DNA of 8,629 nt from the NCBI GenBank assembly GCA_007120615.1, contig SKNI01000648.1:1-8629 (forward strand), written 5' to 3'. The DNA is from Myxococcales bacterium. GTDB lineage: Bacteria > Myxococcota_A > Bradymonadia > Bradymonadales > Bradymonadaceae. The translations under genes were made by a program, and so were the position numbers. Below, piece by piece: positions 6,048 to 8,629 of the stretch. The notes below the pieces were generated by a model. It made no database searches, was not told the origin of the DNA, and saw nothing but the letters and a program-made list of their open reading frames with translations. Numbering within the stretch: position 1 is the stretch's first letter; the number at the start of each line of letters is the position of its first letter.

Positions 6048-7115
6048 ATGGCTGAATTAGAACTCTTTCGCAGATATCCAAAAACTCGGGATCTGCCCCA
6101 TGTATCACTTGCCAATCTGCCCACTCCCGTGGAGTCGCTGGACCGGCTGGGAGAGGAACTTGGGATCAAGGGACTGTGGGTCAAACGAGATGATAAGACG
6201 GCCACACTCTACGGTGGAAATAAGGTTCGAAAGCTGGAATTTATTCTGGCAGACGCCGTGGAACAAGGCCATAAGCGAGTCTGGACCGTGGGGGCTGTGG
6301 GCAGCCATCACGTTCTGGCGACCTCTCTTTATGCGCGCAAGCTGGGCCTTGAGCCCCACGCGCTGCACTTTCCGCAACCTCTCACCGAACACGTTCGCGA
6401 GGTGCTTCGGGCCCTGAGCACTACCGAGCCGCAGTTGGAGTTGATCGGCTCCAAGCACGCTCTGCCCGGTGCCATGATCAAGTCTCGGGTAAAGGAGTGG
6501 CTCTCAAGAGCGGAGAACCCCTATTATATCCCCGGCGGGGGGTCCTCGCCGCGAGGAGTGTTGGGATATGTCAACGGGGCTCTGGAATTGGCTCGACAGA
6601 TCGACAACGGGGATCTTCCCCTGCCCGATGCTATTTTTGTGGCCGCCGGAACCTGCGGAACCCTCTCGGGGTTAGCTCTGGGATCCCGCATGGCGGAATT
6701 GCCCTGCCCGATCATCGGAGTCCGGGTGGTCGACAAAGTCCTGGCCAATCCCCTGGTCGCAGCAAGCCTGGCCAATCGCGCCGGAAAGATCCTGGCCGAC
6801 TGCGGCGTCGAAGTTCCCCATATCGGCCCCACCGATATCACCATCATCGACAACCAGATCGGGCCCGGCTACGGTGAGGCGACTGCTCAGGGAACCCGAG
6901 CACTTGAGCGGGCCCAGAAACTCGGTGGGCTGGAGTTGGATCCCACCTACACCGCCAAAGCCTTTGCCGGGCTGCTCGACTTTATCGAGCAATCCCAGAA
7001 GCCACTTACCAATCTCTTATACTGGCATACCTTGAGCAGTGCTGATTTGAGCCCTCTAATTGAAGAGGCCGACGTCATGCACGGACTGCCCGAGGCGTAC
7101 CGGGAATTTCTGTAA
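6048..7115 (+). CDS. PLP-dependent enzyme of the D-cysteine desulfhydrase / ACC deaminase family
   Basis: The product has 355 aa, a usual length, and the fold-type II layout. GGNKVRKLE (56-64) supplies Lys59, which forms the Schiff base with PLP, and AAGTCGTLSG (199-208) is the phosphate-binding loop. Family members deaminate D-cysteine (to pyruvate, sulfide and ammonia) or aminocyclopropane carboxylate. Here the substrate-carboxylate motif is GSHH (85-88) where D-cysteine desulfhydrases have QSNH, and the C-terminal HTGG-like motif reads HTLSS, so the substrate may differ. I chose the ATG at 6048 because homology-like sequence (ELFRRYP) begins there. ATG 6021 and GTG 5922 would add a basic, non-conserved leader; no start has a strong ribosome binding site. 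The phosphatase gene begins 7 bases after its stop, so the two are probably co-transcribed. Confidence 0.85.
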   Translation: MAELELFRRYPKTRDLPHVSLANLPTPVESLDRLGEELGIKGLWVKRDDKTATLYGGNKVRKLEFILADAVEQGHKRVWTVGAVGSHHVLATSLYARKLGLEPHALHFPQPLTEHVREVLRALSTTEPQLELIGSKHALPGAMIKSRVKEWLSRAENPYYIPGGGSSPRGVLGYVNGALELARQIDNGDLPLPDAIFVAAGTCGTLSGLALGSRMAELPCPIIGVRVVDKVLANPLVAASLANRAGKILADCGVEVPHIGPTDITIIDNQIGPGYGEATAQGTRALERAQKLGGLELDPTYTAKAFAGLLDFIEQSQKPLTNLLYWHTLSSADLSPLIEEADVMHGLPEAYREFL

Positions 7116-7122
7116 ACACACC

Positions 7123-7605
7123 ATGACCAGCACCCAACGAATCATCTGCATCTGCAGCGGCAATATCTGTCGCTCTCCAATGGCCGTGGCCATTCTGCGA
7201 GAGCAATTCCGGGCTCGGGACATTCCCGCGGTGGTGATCTCTGCGGGAACGCTGGGAATACAGGGCCGGCGAGCTGCCGAATTCGCCCGCGTTGCCATCG
7301 CCGAACTCGGTGATGAGATCGCGGCACACATCGAGGAACATCGCTCTCAGAGCGTCTCGCCACCGCTCCTGGAGATGGCCGATCATATCGTGGTGATGTC
7401 TCCTCGCCACCAGGATTACGTGCGGCGCCATGCCCCGAGAGCGGACAATAAGGTGGTCCGCCTCTGGGAATTTGCCGAAGACTCGAGCCTGGAGACCATC
7501 GAAGACCCCGTGGGCATGGGCCTGGTGGCGTTTCGCCAATGCCGAGAGCTCATCGGGCAATGCATCCAAAAGTGGCTCGACGATGAAATTCAAGCCAGCG
7601 ATTGA
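7123..7605 (+). CDS. Low-molecular-weight protein tyrosine phosphatase family
   Basis: The 160-aa protein has the complete phosphate loop CSGNICRSP (11-19), with nucleophile Cys11 and Arg17. Family features SAGT (40-43), HRSQ (73-76), VMSPRHQDYV (91-100) and the general acid Asp128 in EDPVGMG are all present. It should hydrolyse cysteinyl-phosphate intermediates formed from phosphotyrosine proteins. Ile15 in the loop is the residue found in tyrosine phosphatases, whereas the arginine phosphatase YwlE has Thr there, so tyrosine specificity is favoured. The Asp is followed by Pro-Val rather than the Pro-Tyr or Pro-Phe often seen. The ATG at 7123 lies 7 bases after the upstream stop and has no clear ribosome binding site, so translation is probably coupled. 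Confidence 0.9.
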   Translation: MTSTQRIICICSGNICRSPMAVAILREQFRARDIPAVVISAGTLGIQGRRAAEFARVAIAELGDEIAAHIEEHRSQSVSPPLLEMADHIVVMSPRHQDYVRRHAPRADNKVVRLWEFAEDSSLETIEDPVGMGLVAFRQCRELIGQCIQKWLDDEIQASD

Positions 7606-7617
7606 CAGGAGTAGACA

Positions 7618-8103
7618 GTGCGAATCATCGGCATCGATCCGGGAAGCCGCTACACGGGGTATGGAATCATCGAGCAAAATGGACAGGAATCCATCCATCT
7701 CGCCAGCGGACGCATCAACGCGGTCAGCGGCAAAAGTTTCGCTGCGCGCCTGGAAATCATCTACGCCGGATTGGAGAAGATTTTAGAAGAGTGGCCCGTG
7801 GAAGAGGCCGCCGTGGAGACCACCTTTGCGGCTCGAAATGTGCAGTCCACCATCAAACTTGGCCATGCTCGAGGAGTCGCCCTGCTGGCGCTTCGCCACG
7901 TTGGGCTTGAAATCCACGAATATGCTCCCACATTGGTCAAAAAAAATGTCACCGGCCGCGGCCGGGCGACCAAGGCCCAGGTTCAACAGATGATCAAAAT
8001 GCGTCTTGGGCTTCGAAGTCAGATCACCGAAGACGCCGCCGACGCCCTGGCGGTTGCCCTCTGCCACTCGCAGGCGGCGGGCTTTAAAAAACGACTGCGC
8101 TAA
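7618..8103 (+). CDS. ruvC: Crossover junction endodeoxyribonuclease RuvC
   Basis: The 161-aa protein carries all four acidic catalytic residues: Asp7 in IGIDPGSRYTGYG, Glu67 in AVETTF, and Asp139 and Asp142 in EDAADALAVAL. The conserved KLGHARGVAL (80-89) and the basic loop KKNVTGRGRATK (108-119) are present. As a dimer it cuts Holliday junctions symmetrically, working with RuvAB. It is slightly shorter than Escherichia coli RuvC (173 aa) at the C-terminus. The GTG start at 7618 is fixed by AGGAG six bases upstream and by MRIIGIDPG matching the family's N-terminus. It lies 12 bases after the phosphatase gene and 31 bases before ruvA, in an apparent operon. Confidence 0.98.
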   Translation: MRIIGIDPGSRYTGYGIIEQNGQESIHLASGRINAVSGKSFAARLEIIYAGLEKILEEWPVEEAAVETTFAARNVQSTIKLGHARGVALLALRHVGLEIHEYAPTLVKKNVTGRGRATKAQVQQMIKMRLGLRSQITEDAADALAVALCHSQAAGFKKRLR

Positions 8104-8134
8104 TCTCTACCGATTGCTTCACCAGGAACCCCTT

Positions 8135-8629
8135 ATGATCGCACATCTTACCGGTACGCTTCACACCGTCGAATTGGAATGGATCATCCTCGATGTCCGT
8201 GGCGTGGGCTATGAGATTCACGTCCCCATCGGCACCGCCGGTCGCCTCAAGCCCGATCAAAACGGCCAGGTTTCGGTGTGGATTCATACCAGCGTCCGAG
8301 AAGATGCCATCAACCTCTATGGATTTAGCCGCCGTGACCATCGCCGCCTCTTTCAGCGGTTGACCAACGTCAATGGTATCGGACCCCGTCTGGGTCTGGC
8401 CACCCTCAGCGAGCTATCCCCCTCCCAGGTGGTTCGGGCGGTTCATCAGGAGGATATCAAGATTTTTACCAGAGTCAGTGGAATCGGAAAAAAGACCGCT
8501 CAGAGACTCATTTTGGAGCTGAAGAATAAATTGGACGACTTTGTCATCGAGGCTCCCGACTTCGCTGCCGCTGCCGCTGATCAAAACGATGATCTACGAA
8601 GCGCCCTCTTGAACCTGGGCTTTCAATCA
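8135..8629 (+). CDS. ruvA: Holliday junction branch migration protein RuvA (3' end outside the window)
   Basis: The first 165 codons are present and open at the window edge. The N-terminal OB-fold domain starts MIAHLTGTL and contains VRGVGYEIHVP (21-31) and the acidic pin REDA (55-58). Two helix-hairpin-helix motifs follow, NVNGIGPRLGL (78-88) and RVSGIGKKTAQRLILEL (113-129), which grip the junction backbone. An Ala-rich linker (FAAAAADQND) leads to the start of domain III, which binds RuvB. The ATG at 8135 has AGGA 7 bases upstream. Tetramers of RuvA hold the four-way junction square and load the RuvB motor; ruvB would be expected next. Confidence 0.98.
   Translation, partial: MIAHLTGTLHTVELEWIILDVRGVGYEIHVPIGTAGRLKPDQNGQVSVWIHTSVREDAINLYGFSRRDHRRLFQRLTNVNGIGPRLGLATLSELSPSQVVRAVHQEDIKIFTRVSGIGKKTAQRLILELKNKLDDFVIEAPDFAAAAADQNDDLRSALLNLGFQS

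Overview
The window looks like an ordinary chromosomal segment of a moderately GC-rich Gram-negative bacterium. A myxobacterium-like or Bradymonadia-like deltaproteobacterium (Myxococcota in the wide sense) fits best. This is inference: the Ser/Thr kinase has the HRDVSPQN catalytic loop and C-terminal membrane anchor common in that group, and PspA sits next to a YbjN-type protein. I saw no transposase, CRISPR array, rRNA gene or intact tRNA gene.

Layout. Positions 3-191 probably hold the C-terminal end of a gene that starts outside the window. Positions 195-266 (minus strand) carry a weak tRNA-like remnant. A 236-codon gene of unknown function (270-980, +) ends in a possible intrinsic terminator. 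A minus-strand block follows, in transcription order: a YbjN-like protein (3568-3119), the membrane-stress protein PspA (2994-2215), a strong terminator, and a sugar-phosphate nucleotidyltransferase (2119-1058). The 307-base divergent region 3569-3875 holds a good sigma70-type promoter for the YbjN/pspA side, with two overlapping palindromes in its spacer. On the other side it holds a possible leader peptide and nested inverted repeats ahead of the kinase (3876-5552, +). A small unknown gene (5869-5549, -) converges on the kinase, and their stop codons overlap. A plus-strand cluster then runs to the window edge: a PLP enzyme of the D-cysteine desulfhydrase/ACC deaminase family (6048-7115), a low-molecular-weight protein tyrosine phosphatase (7123-7605), ruvC (7618-8103) and the start of ruvA (8135 onward).

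How the genes may work together. RuvC and RuvA belong to one pathway, Holliday junction branch migration and resolution; ruvB would be expected just beyond the edge. PspA and the YbjN-like protein share an upstream promoter and may form an envelope-stress unit. The membrane-anchored kinase and the phosphatase are both signalling proteins, but nothing in the sequence links them. The observations most worth a second look are a 26-codon coding-like extension in frame after the nucleotidyltransferase stop, the palindromes inside the YbjN/pspA promoter, and altered substrate-site motifs in the PLP enzyme. I found no clear evidence of a wholly new multi-gene system.
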